Below, in pieces: positions 1 to 10,444 of a DNA stretch of 64,000 bases (positions are counted from its first letter, which is position 1; each line of letters begins with the position of its first letter). The notes below the pieces were generated by a model. It did not search any database, was not told where the DNA came from, and was given only the letters and a program-made list of their open reading frames with translations. The position numbers and the translations under genes were made by a program. Source of the stretch: Sordaria brevicollis (lineage: Eukaryota > Ascomycota > Sordariomycetes > Sordariales > Sordariaceae); NCBI GenBank assembly GCA_033439795.1, contig JAUTDP010000015.1:372001-436000 (forward strand), in the 5' to 3' direction.

Positions 1-3000
1 AGTAACTGCTTCGCTGCTTTCGGGAATATCAGTAAAAGATCACAGATCTGTAGAATATCCGGGCTTTTGAAGCTGTTCACATGCTTGTCATCTGTTGCTC
101 AGCGTTGCATCTGCCCCTGAATCCATTGTTTTTCACTTCAGCGCTATTGATTCTGATAACGACACAAGTTCCAAAATTCCCAACACTCGGATTTTGCAGA
201 GTCAACAAGACATCTGCAGTTGTTCCGAGTTGGAATATTTTACCTTAAAAGACAGAAATGCCGTGGTGATAATGTTCTCTCAGATAAAACCCAAACCCTC
301 ATGCGTTGTCGTCATTCATGCGCGTCGCTTCTCATCCACCGCACGGTTAGCATCCAATTCCAAGCAAAAAAAAGAACCAACATAAAAAGTGGAATGATGA
401 CACATAACTTAAGTCATGTACGGTGAGCAGCTGTCTTGCATGTTCATCAGCTGGCGCCCGAATCCCAAAAATCCCAAGTCGAGTGCAATTGAAAAGGTCG
501 TGCCTGCCTCTTAACTCTGCCTTCATCTTCGCTCCTTCCTTCTTCATATAACCAACACCAAATAACACTTCATCACCCACTCAGGCGCTCCTTCCTCACG
601 ATGCATTAACAAGACTCCCACCCACCGAAAGCTCCTCCCCATCCCGTCTGAACCGTTTCCATCCCCAAGTAACTTTATCAATCCACTTCCACTACTTTCT
701 CTCCGTCATTTTAGTGGCATGGCTTAGCGGTACAAGCCGCAGGCCCAACAACACAACACAAAAGGCAAGTTGCTACACATTCGCGTTCGATTCCCCAATG
801 AAGCCCAATGCAACAACGTCCAAACATGATGCCTTTTTAATTAGACTCCGATTAGGTCAATAGTCAAGACCACCAAAAATATGACGAAGAACTTTAGTCA
901 ATAATCTGAAAGAAAAACGTATTGCAGCATGGCGTGAAATTGGGGAGATTGATGACGGGCTTCCGCTAACACGCGTATTCAACAGTTCGGGTTGTCGGCC
1001 AAGATGCATTCTCTTTTTTTTTTTTTTTTTTTTTTTTTGGCTCTCCTGTTGTTCTCGAGTTCGGTTTGACGGTCGCCATGCTCCGTTGCGATTCATCCCG
1101 CTCTAAATCACGTCGCCCGAATTCACTCACTCTCACGAAAGTCATTGACAAGCGAAAACACACTGTGACCTATCCAGAATCAACCGAACAGTCGCACCAT
1201 TCCCAGAAAATGAACAGCCTCAGAAGAAGAAGGCCGAGAGCTTCGATGCAAGACTTTCAAGCCCACCCACCCAACTGACCTGTGTCCGACAGATTCCTTA
1301 AGCATTCCATCCCGTCACATGCACCCACCCCTCGGCAGTACATTATCCGCCTCGAACCTGAGCCCACGCATTGCTTCCACGCTGACCTGTCCAACTAACG
1401 CCGTGCTCATTCAGCTTCTTCTTTACTCCCTTCTCCTTTCGTGGTACCCGACTGTTAGCGTGACTTACCAAGTACACTTACGATCCTTGGGCAAAAGGAA
1501 TGCTACCTGTGTCTGACATCTCGCGAGTGAATCGGTGGTCGAATTGGCTGAAAATCATCAAAGCTGTTGCAGTCGGGGGCGGGGTTGTTGGAGGTGGTTT
1601 CGTCGTCGTTAGCTGTCGCCGTTCGCCCGTTGCTGCCCTCGGGCTGTCACCAATGTTGTGTCATGAACATGGACATGGACATGGTCATTGACGTTGACAA
1701 CTACGATTCACGCTTGCGCCCTGCCCCCCCTTTCTATTCAGGCTCCCGCTCCTTTAAAGTCACGGTGATGCCACAAATCCATATGTACTCTGCGAGGGAG
1801 AGACCCTTTGAATATTTGTGAACAAGTCAGAAGTGGAATAAATCTCTCTAACCCATGTTAGCAAGGTAAACATATCTTTTTGAGGTTCTATATGGGAACT
1901 CATGTTTAATCTACATGGTCTGTCAAGATGCCACCGAAGAACATGAAAGAGTGGGATGGTAGGAGGAGGGAGGGGGTGATAACGCGAGATGATATGATTC
2001 GGAATGCAGGTTTACCTTCATGGGGCGCTGAGTACCTATGTTAGAGGTACTGAGTTGCTAAGCACTCGATGAAGAGGCCTGGTAAGAAAGAGGGTGCGAG
2101 GGGAATATATATCTTTTGATAGTGGAATGGTTTTTTTTTTGTTTTTTTTTTGGTCTTGCCTCCTCGTTGAGTGAGTGACAGTTCGCGGTGCTATGGTACT
2201 GGTCTATGTTCCGAGGCCGGGCTGTATTGCTTTCCGAGGTGGTCTAAGATAAATGAAGGATCAGGCAACATACAGTTGATTGAAATAAAATATGATTGCA
2301 CATCTTGAAGATCTTGTGGTCATGAAAACACGGAGTGTCGTCCAACTGTTTGCGAGTTTGCGCAGGAAATGGGCGGGTGCACACAGACTATGTCGCGATG
2401 TCGAGAATGTCGAGGTGGAAGTTGTGTTCGTGATTAAAGATAGCGTGCTACTCTGCCCTTTCGTCCAATGCTTTCTGCGCTAACCCTCTCTTTCTCTCTC
2501 TATCCCGCCAATACATTGCCTCTTCATCTGCCCTATGATGCGGTTTACCATGGAATGTTTCCTGCCCCGTCTCCCAAGGCAAGCCACCAACGGCAACGGG
2601 ACCAACGCACCGCCAAGGAAACGGCAGCACTATAGCAATGGGGGCAAACAAGTTACAAACAATACGTATAGATTGGGGGAGAATGAGTCTAACCTCCTTC
2701 TTACACTTCAAAGATGCTTAACTTGCGGGGGCGGCCGGGTTCCCGCTGCCCTTGACACCAACGAGCCGTCGAGCCGCAATATTGGGGAACGGTAATTTTC
2801 TCCAGGAAATGCAGGAATTGATTATGGCCATCCTGACCAGTCCCAAGCCGAACCTTGGTCTTTTTATGCGTAATAGGGCAATATAGCTTCATGAACAGAT
2901 ACGGCAAATGGCATGTGAAGGCAAATATTGGGCGTGAAGGGGAAGAAAATGACGAGTGTCAGTGGGCAGATACTGATGGACGTTAGTCGGTTTGAGGTGA

Positions 3001-3167
3001 AGGTCGAGGTCGAGGTCAAGGTCTCGAGATATATAACAAGCCAGATCTCACCTCTCCTACCCGACTCTCTCACCAACACATATAGAGGTACTAACTCTCA
3101 ACCCAAAGCACGACCAACCTCAACTGTTTTCCAACACCAAACATCTTCACCACAACACCCCGTCACC
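1..3167. other. Gene-poor left end
   Basis: I found no convincing coding sequence. Open frames here are short, composition-driven and without family resemblance. Visible features are a T25 run at 1014-1038, a second T-rich run near 2131-2150, a pair of RNA polymerase III A/B-box-like motifs near 720 and 785 (see findings), and a CpG-poor pyrimidine-rich stretch at 540-700. The last 150 bp are the promoter and leader of the secreted-protein gene that starts at 3168. Confidence 0.5.
3030..3036 (+). promoter_or_regulatory. TATA box of first secreted-protein gene
   Basis: A TATATAA element lies about 130 bp upstream of the ATG at 3168. The leader between them is CA-rich, as is usual for Sordariales 5' UTRs. 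The tandem paralogue has the same element at a similar distance. Confidence 0.5.
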
Positions 3168-3909
3168 ATGCAGCTCTCCTCCACCATCCCCCTTTTCACC
3201 CTCCTCGCCACCCTCAGCCTCACAACCGCCGCTCCCCTTACCACCGTAACCACCCCCTCCCCCATCTCCACCCTCTTTCCTCCCACCTCCTCAAACAACA
3301 ACATCACCAAACGCGAAGTAGCATGCAACGTCGTCCCAAACGACAAAATGCGCAAGAACGAAGCAGTAATAGCCAACCTCCTCCTGGCCACGCAAGGCGA
3401 CGACATCATCACAGTTCCCAAGGGCGGCGTGGATGTGGTTACTCAGCCGAGTGGGAGGTTTTGGGTGTATACCAGTGGGGTAGGGGGGAGTATGGTTTTT
3501 AAGTGAGTCTTCTCTCTTTGGTGACTCTTTTTTCTGCGGGGTCTAGGGGGAGGGATAGGGGGAGTATGGCTAGGAGTTTGGATGTTGAATGCACAAACGA
3601 TAGAAGCAGCGGGATTTGGGAAGGATGGGAATGAGCTGGGAAACACTGGCTGGGCGATATTCATGCTGTGAACAATTTGCTAACGAGTCCTGGGACGGTG
3701 TAGGAGAGAGATTTCGAGGGCTGCGCAGAGGATTACTAGTGAGTGCCCGTTTATTTACTTCATCTGGACTGAACAAGAAATGCTTCAGATGATGAACAGA
3801 TATGCTGACGAAGATGAACGTAGACCAATGTTCAACGAGTGATGGATGGGTGCAGGGGCATGACTCTGTGCAGTCCATGTCCGGCAGCGTCTTTTTGCTC
3901 ATCTCGTAA
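3168..3909 (+). CDS. Small secreted protein, copy 1 of a tandem pair
   Basis: Proposed exons are 3168-3502, 3704-3738 and 3824-3909, giving 151 residues. The start is the ATG heading a clear signal peptide (MQLSST..., hydrophobic core about residues 8-20, AAP near the cleavage site); an upstream in-frame extension lacks these features. A Lys-Arg pair at residues 48-49 could be a Kex2 processing site. Donors are GTGAGT; branch-like GCTAACG and GCTGACG precede acceptors at 3701-3703 and 3821-3823. The exon model rests on alignment with the neighbour at 4411: both keep a PSGRFW/KSGKFW-like block, an AAQRI/AGQRI exon of exactly 35 nt and a Cys-Ser at the start of exon 3. Only two cysteines remain in the mature part. 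I do not recognise the family; a secreted effector-like or cell-surface role is inference from the signal peptide alone. Confidence 0.65.
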
Positions 3910-4257
3910 TGAGGGTATTGGATGAGAGAGCGGAATGGCGGCGAACTTTGGAGGATTGGAGGCTGTTCGTCGCATTGACCGAGGGGAATATGGGAGGAAA
4001 CATAGGGGACGGATTCAGAAGTTGATTCGTAGCTGTTTTCTTTTCATGACTTTCCTTTTATCTCATTAGTAAACCACCTCACGGCAAATTTGCTCACCGT
4101 CTTTACCTTTCCTCCGTTCTTTGACCCGACTTCGAACTAGTAAAGTATTCCAGACCAAACGACACACAAACGTGCCTACCTCTAGGTAACCACCAAACCA
4201 TTTCATCGCCAGCCTCACCACTCTCGTGGATGATCCACGAGCCCCTTCGAGGAAGAG

Positions 4258-4264
4258 TATATAA
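4258..4264 (+). promoter_or_regulatory. TATA box of second secreted-protein gene
   Basis: TATATAA lies about 150 bp upstream of the ATG at 4411 and is followed by a C-rich, then CA-rich leader. The position matches that in the paralogous gene. Confidence 0.5.
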
Positions 4265-4410
4265 TCCCCCCTTCCCCCCTTCCCATCCACAACTTCCTGC
4301 TCTCTCCATCAACCAACGAACCATTCTTGCCCTCCTACAACCAACTTTTTGCCTCAACCGCCCTCACCAGAACCACTTACCTACAACTAACAACCTACCA
4401 AGCCGTCAAA

Positions 4411-5149
4411 ATGAAGTCCACCACCATCTTCCTCGCCTTGACCTCTCTCCTGGCCGGTGCCATCGCCACCCGCCTCTCCACCCGCCAATCTTCTGACGAC
4501 AACGGTGCCTCCACCAACGGCGGCTTCCCCGTCGACACCACGCCCAACTGCATCTCCGACCCGTCCGGATTCATGACCATGGCCGACGCCCGTTCTTGTC
4601 TCGCTGACATTGCCGCCAGCGGAGTTCGCTTCACCGTTTCGGCCCCCGGTGGTGTGCTTTGCGAGAGGAAGAGCGGAAAGTTTTGGATTGGCATTGGGGG
4701 GGATGAGGAGCAGAGTGCTTGGGGGTTAGTATTCTTCTTTTCTTCTTCTGGGCCATATACGTGACTAGATGATGAGGATGGGATTGGGATTGGGACTGAG
4801 ACTGGGACTGAGACTGGGACTGAGACTGGGACTGAGACTGGGACTGAGACTGGGACTGAGACTGGGACTGGGTGCTAACTGAGGGGAACAAAACAGATCT
4901 GACATTGCGGCTGCTGGACAGCGTATTCTCGGTGAGTTTTTTTTTTTTTTGCTTTCCACTTCTTTTTCATGAAGAGTGTATGGTGTATAAGGGACATGAT
5001 CAAGGCTGACGGAAGAAAAAACAAAAACAGACACTTGCTCCTTCAAGGGCATCCCCGGCATGCCGACCGAGATGACGGGTGGTGGAGCGTATGTGGCTAC
5101 CAATGGCAAGATGTACGCCATGTTCTCCAAGGATGAGCAGGATGATTAG
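4411..5149 (+). CDS. Small secreted cysteine protein, copy 2 of a tandem pair
   Basis: Proposed exons are 4411-4724, 4897-4931 and 5031-5149, giving 155 residues. An in-frame upstream start at 4327 is rejected because the signal peptide (MKSTTIFLALTSLLAGAIA) begins at 4411. The mature protein has four cysteines (in NCIS, RSCL, VLCE and DTCS contexts), a block LCERKSGKFWIGIGG, the 35-nt middle exon encoding SDIAAAGQRIL, and a Gly-rich end. The four-cysteine spacing loosely recalls Ecp2-type or KP4-like secreted proteins, but I cannot assign it to either. Intron 1 carries a 12-bp minisatellite ending just before the branch-like GCTAACT at 4873. Relation to copy 1 is clear from exon lengths, phases and motifs although sequence identity is low, so the duplication is old. 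Confidence 0.75.
4792..4872 (+). repeat. 12-bp minisatellite in intron 1
   Basis: About six full copies of GGGACTGAGACT plus a partial copy lie inside the first intron of the gene at 4411. Degenerate GGGATT units precede them. The array stops directly before the inferred branch site. Confidence 0.9.
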
Positions 5150-5853
5150 ATTCCCGTCCGTCGGTCGACCCGTCGTTGGTAGCGGAGTAATTCTCGGTGC
5201 CATGCTTGGTTTGATGAGAAGGCTGGCGGATGGATGGTGGAAGGTGGATGGTGAAAGGTGGAAGGCCATCAGCGATAAGAACTCAACATTTCGGGGACGA
5301 ATGAGGAGCGAAGAGGAATGAAAAGGAGGTTGGTCATGATTAGGGGTATCACGTGGCTGGTCATGCGTCGTCGAGGAAAGCTACGGGAGCTTATTTCCTT
5401 TCTCGGATGGCCCGGCTATCCTCGGCCGTGGTGTCTGCTTGCGAGAGCTTAAGACTTAACACTACTCGGTTGGACGCGGAAATAAGAGGTTAGAAACATT
5501 GAATACCTCACTCCAAAAAATGCATCGCAGGCAAAGAAAAAGATGTGCAATTGATGGCTGGAAGATGTTTTCCGGCCTCTTGTGATAATTGTTAGTGCAA
5601 CTGCTCTATAAACTCACCATTGTGGGGAACTGTCAGCAGCTCTCTCCGCATCTCCGGGGAAACCACGACGTCATTTGCAGCTTTCCCGCTGAAGCTTCTG
5701 CCGTGCATCTCCACTCAATTTTGGACCCGAGCTTACCTCTACTGATAAGATTTGGATTTGGATTTCCCCATCTTTTATCACCCAGGGACCGGACAATTGC
5801 ATTTCCAAACAAACAACGGCCAATTGAACACCACCACCTCCTCCTCCTCAAAA
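5150..5853. other. Intergenic: 3' flank and hydratase promoter
   Basis: Nothing coding is seen. The right part is the upstream region and CA-rich leader of the hydratase gene starting at 5854. Confidence 0.5.
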
Positions 5854-6963
5854 ATGGCCGTCAGAATCGCCCTCCCGCGCAACACCTCCGCGTCGTTCGC
5901 GCGCTTCGTCCGCGTCGCCGGCCGCTTCTACTCGACCGAGGCGCCCGCCGGCCCCGTCATCCGGGTGACCAACCTCCCGGCCCCCGGCTCGGGCCACATC
6001 CGCATTCTCGAGCTCAACCGCCCGGCCGCCCGCAACGCCATCTCGCGCGCCCTCTTGAACTCGCTCCGCGACGAGATTGATGCCGTCCACGCGCAGTACG
6101 ATGCCGCGACCGGCGAGGAGAAGCCCTTGCAGAAGCGCTTCGGCGGCGCGGCCGGCGAGGACCAGAAGGGTCATACCCGCGCCCTGATCATCTCCTCGGC
6201 TGTTGACACCAGCTTTTGCGCCGGCGCGGATCTGAAGGAGCGCAAGGGCTTTACGCAGGAGGAGTACGCCTTAACTTCTTTTTAACCCTCTCATAAACGT
6301 TTCCTGGTTATCCGGGTCAATGCTAACATACCCTTTCTTCTTCAAAACAGGACCGCCGCCTTCCTCACCAACCTCCGCACCGCCCTCACCTCCCTCCAAT
6401 CCCTCCCCGTCCCCACCATCTCGGCCATCTCCTCCATCGCCCTCGGCGGCGGTCTCGAGCTCGCCCTCTCCACCCACTTCCGCGTCATGACCTCCAACGC
6501 CGTCGTCGGCCTCCCCGAGACTCGCCTCGGCATCATCCCCGGCGCCGGCGGTACCTACCGTCTCCCCCAGCTCATCGGCATCCCGCGCGCGCGCGACCTT
6601 ATTCTCACTGGCCGCCGCGTCAGCGCCCCAGAGGCTTACTTCTTGGGCCTTGCCGACCGTCTCGTGGAAATCGCGCCCGAGTCCGAGGAGCAGGCCAAGG
6701 AGTGGCAGGCCATGGAGCAGGAGCCCAGGGACAAGATGGTGCTCGACCTGGCGCGCAGGACGGCGCTGAGCGAGGCGGTCCGTCTGGCGCAGGAGATTTG
6801 CGAGGGTGGCCCGATTGCGGTCCGCGCGGCGCTCAAGGCTGTTGAGGAGCCGAGCGAGATGGTGGAGAATGATATGTATTTGAGGGTGGTGAGGACGGAG
6901 GATCGGGATGAGGCGTTGAAGGCGTTTGCGGAGAAGAGGAAGCCTGTTTTCAAGGGGCGTTAA
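5854..6963 (+). CDS. Mitochondrial enoyl-CoA hydratase / methylglutaconyl-CoA hydratase (AUH-like)
   Basis: Exons 5854-6263 and 6351-6963 give 340 residues; the intron has GTACGC, branch TGCTAAC and CAG. The first 28 residues (many Arg, Ala, Ser, no acidic residues, then FYSTE) look like a mitochondrial presequence. The crotonase fold is unmistakable: FCAGADLKER (121-130, oxyanion-hole region), ALGGGLELAL (168-175) and LPETRLGIIPGAGGTYRLPQ (191-210). The two catalytic glutamates of true hydratases appear to be present, Glu173 in GGGLELA and Glu193 in PETRLG. The PETRLGIIPGAGGTYRLP block is typical of the AUH branch, which hydrates 3-methylglutaconyl-CoA in leucine breakdown and can bind AU-rich RNA in mammals; a general enoyl-CoA hydratase is the alternative. 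An Ala/Gly/Lys-rich insert at residues 85-107 is additional. Strong C-biased third positions suggest high expression. Confidence 0.9.
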
Positions 6964-8249
6964 TAGCGTGATAGAGTGTGAGTTTTTGGAAATACCAAGT
7001 GTGAAAGTTGTGAAGTCAGTCGTTGAGTTGAGGCTGGAAGTTGTGATGTGGCTACCGGGGTTAGTCCTGATGGATGGACCCTTGATGCATCTGTCCTGTG
7101 TGCATTCCTGTAACTTGTTTCATGTTCTGTCGAGTGTCAAGAAGGCGTCACGGCTCCATCTGATACAAAACAAAAACAGGTAAGGTAAGTTGAGGCTGTG
7201 AATGCCCCCTGGTCATGTAGTTCTGGTGTAGTTGCCCCTTTCAGTCGTTGTGTGGTAACGTCATTGAGTCCACCAGAGGACTCCATCAAGGTGCCAAGCT
7301 TTGGACATGGGTGACAACCACGGTACTTGATGAGTTTGCGATCTACCGGTCTGGGTCTCGATCCGCGCCGGGTAATTATCGAAAGGGGGCTTCGAAAGTT
7401 TGACAGCTCTTGATATTATGATCGTGTTATTGTGGTTGTGTGACCGTGATTTGTGCTGTGTTTGGCTCGTGATAGTTGCCATGTGAAAATACATGTGTTG
7501 TTTTGTTATCGTCGACACACCTTCAGGAATTGAACACATACCTCAGCCCATAATTCTCGTATTGTTCCTATAGTCGTACTTGGACTTCCTGACCTGTTTT
7601 CTTTTCACCATAACTTTGGAACTCGGATTTCAAGCTGTCAAAGCCATCTCGGAAATGATGGTAGTTGTCCCCGGCATTCCGTTATTGTTTACTTCATGAT
7701 CATTGGCAGTGGAGTACCAAGTGAAAGTTCGACAAGCAAGGCACGAACGCTCGTTCAGGACAAATTTGATCAATTTTGTAAAGAAAAATTGAAGATCTGG
7801 ACCAAAGGAGAACACTTCAGGCAGATTGGTAATTGTGCAAAGGTACGTACCTTCCTCCAACAAAGCGTGAAGGCCCAGCGAGGTTCGCAAATCGCAGGAG
7901 CTTCCCCGCCAAGAGGACGTCATTGGCCTGCAGGGGTTGCACTTTCTGCACCCACGGCACCTATGACATCACCGCGACGGAACGGTTCATCAGACAGCAG
8001 AGGAAGGAAGGAACGAACAAACAAACTTTCTTATAAGCAACAACATCTTCGCAATCTGAGACGGTTCCTTCTTCTCTCTCAAATTCAGTCACACAGACAA
8101 AAACCAATCCAAAGCAACAATTTCCTAGAGTCTTTTCTCTCAACCAAACAACAACAAACGACACGAATCCCAAAAAGAGGATCTAATTTGAACATCAACA
8201 ACAACACCTGAGATACCCAACACAACCACACACGAACAAATCAATCAAA
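6964..8249. other. Intergenic: long leader of LEA-like gene
   Basis: No convincing gene. The right half is CA-rich and probably the leader of the gene at 8250. A consensus donor GTACGT at 7844 and a pyrimidine tract ending in TTCAG near 8080 could bound a 5'-UTR intron, but this is only a possibility. Confidence 0.4.
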
Positions 8250-9241
8250 ATGTCCGCCTTCACAGTCGCTACTCGCCGGGTCGCCACCCAGATCCCCCGC
8301 GCCGCCGCCGCCTCCGCGCCCCGCGCCGCTTTCTCCTCCTCCGTCACTCTCCAGAAGACCATCACCGAGACGGTAAAGGACACTCTCAACACCGTCAACA
8401 AGGCCGTTTCCGATAAGGCTCTCGATGGCATTGACATTACCTGTACGTTTTCCCCCCTCCCCTCCTCCCTTCACCAACCCTCTTTGTCCATAACACATTA
8501 CTAACTCTGCATCTCACAGCCAACGTCGCCACAAAACTCAAGGAAACCGCCGACAACCTCACCCAGGCCTCCTCCCCCGCCGACCTCGCCAACCGCGCCA
8601 AGGAATCCGCCAGCAAAGCCGCCTCGGACGCCGCCGACGCCATCCCCAAGGACGTCAAGGGCCAAGCCTCCGAGCTGGCCGGTAAGGCCAAGGGTGCCGC
8701 TTCCGAGTACGCCGGCAAGGCCAAGGGCGCCGTGAACGAGTCCGTCCCCGGTAGCGTGTCCGGCAAGGCCTCTGAGCTCGCTGGTGAGGCGAAGGGCAAG
8801 GCTTCCGAGCTGGCCGGTAAGGCCAAGGGCGCCGCCAACGAGGCGACCAGCGGACACCTTGGTAGCGACGTCGCTGGCAAGGCTTCCGAATTGGCTGGTG
8901 AGGCCAAGGGAAAGGCTTCGGAGTTGGCTGGCAAGGCCAAGGGCGCTGCGAACGAGGCGTCGAGCGGTAACTTGTCTGGCGCCGCCTCTGAGCTTGCCGG
9001 TGAGGCTAAGGGCAAGGCCAACGAGCTGGCTGGAAAGGCCAAGGGCAAGGCTGACGAGGTTGCCGGTGGTGATGTGCAGGGTAAGGCCCAGGAGCTTAAG
9101 GGTCAGGCGAGCGGTAAGGCCAACGAGCTTGCCGGTAAGGCCAAGGGCGCCGTGAACGAGGGCCAAGGGAAGGCCAAGGGTATGGCGAAGGAGACGGAGA
9201 AGATGGCCAAGGAGGCTGGCAAGCAGGCTGAGTTCTCTTAA
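8250..9241 (+). CDS. Mitochondrial LEA-like repeat protein
   Basis: Exons 8250-8442 and 8520-9241 give 304 residues; donor GTACGT, acceptor CAG. The N-terminus (MSAFTVATRRVATQIPRAAA, then AAFSSSVTLQ) is Arg/Ala/Ser-rich with no acidic residues and ends in the SSS pattern of a mitochondrial targeting peptide. From about residue 100 the protein consists of 11-residue-type repeats of the form ASELAGKAKGAANE, with Lys, Ala and Glu in a regular amphipathic pattern, as in group 3 late-embryogenesis-abundant proteins. Such proteins are unfolded in solution and become helical on drying, protecting membranes and enzymes; in fungi they are found in spores and stress-treated cells. The DNA repeats are diverged at third positions, so the array is old or under protein-level selection. 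Copy number of the repeats may vary between strains. Confidence 0.85.
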
Positions 9242-10444
9242 GCAACCCGTTTGAGGGAAAGGAAAGGAGGAGTGGAGTGTGTACGATGACTACTTGCATT
9301 TTGGGATGAACGGGACCATTCGATTCGATTCACATGGTTTTATGATACAGGGAAGAAGGAATGGCAGGCGTTTAGGGACGCGTCACTAGCATCATGATGA
9401 CTTTTTAACGAAGTTTTCTTTTCTTCTTTTAGTTCATGAAGAGTCGAACTGTAATATTATTGCATTTCACTTCAATTATTTATCTACCCGCAAACGTGAA
9501 ATATGTATCAAGAAATGTATCAGCGCACGACAACCAACTCTCTATCGTCCATCACCCCCTTTCGAGGGTAACAAGAAAGTTAGAGTTTGCCACCCAGTAA
9601 AACCCGATGCCTTAAGACACCATGCCCACCGAGATGCGCTGGCAGTTTTCCCTTGAATGCTTGTCCTCGTTATACGCACCTAAAGCCCCCCTCCGTGAAG
9701 GGGTGCAAGGCTCGCAAACGAAGAACGAAGCGGGAGAAACTGGTGATTGATGTACCGCTCGGAATACAGAGCTTGGAATCAAGGATTGGATCTCGCCTTG
9801 TGCTCCACCTGAACGTGCGGACTTTTTTTGGGCTGTGTAATGCAAAAAGGGGGAAAACATGTGGAATTCGGAGAGGGGATAGGAAGAAGATAGTGTGTGA
9901 ACAAACAGGATGGAAAGGGGTTGGGTTGGTTTGGTTGACTGAAACGGGGGGGTAGGAAGGAAGCTGAAGTAGTTGGGTTAGCTGGCACATTAATGGCGAA
10001 AACAAGGGGGTCAACAAAGAAACAAGCAAAGGGGGCTCAAAGCAAGCATGAAGCAGAGAGGCGAGGTATTCATCCCCCGCCTGGCTGAAGTGACGATGCT
10101 GGTATTTTTTTGTCTTCCGTTCGAGGATGTCTCCACTACGGAAGAGTAGAGGATATCCGGACTTGTCCATGTGTCTAACCAGTTAGCAATCATCGGGTAT
10201 CTGTACACCTATTCCATCCACATTCCTCCATTCGTTCTCGTTCCCCAAATATCATCGGACATCGGGTTTCTCATCGTCGCTGTCCTGTTCTTTCCGTCCG
10301 TCGTTCGTGAGGCGAGTCGATATTGATATGACCCCAATCCGCTGGTAGTATTTTCGAAATTGGGCTTGAGTCTTCGATTCGTCCGCGACCCATCGTTCAT
10401 CCCTTCCCATCTTCATCTCCAGCAATAATGTCGTCGAAGCAGTT
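9242..10444. other. Intergenic between convergent genes
   Basis: Contains the 3' flanks of the LEA-like gene (+) and of the Nup37-like gene (-), which converge here. No further gene seen. Confidence 0.5.

Noticed and set aside
1500..1821. Overlapping open frames with HGHGHGH/MDMDM runs
   Set aside because: They arise from a short CATGGA repeat read in two frames; no other coding evidence.
3838..4032. Alternative exon 3 of secreted protein copy 1 using the acceptor near 3872
   Set aside because: It gives a longer open frame but loses the Cys-Ser alignment with the paralogue; the acceptor at 3823 with branch GCTGACG fits better.
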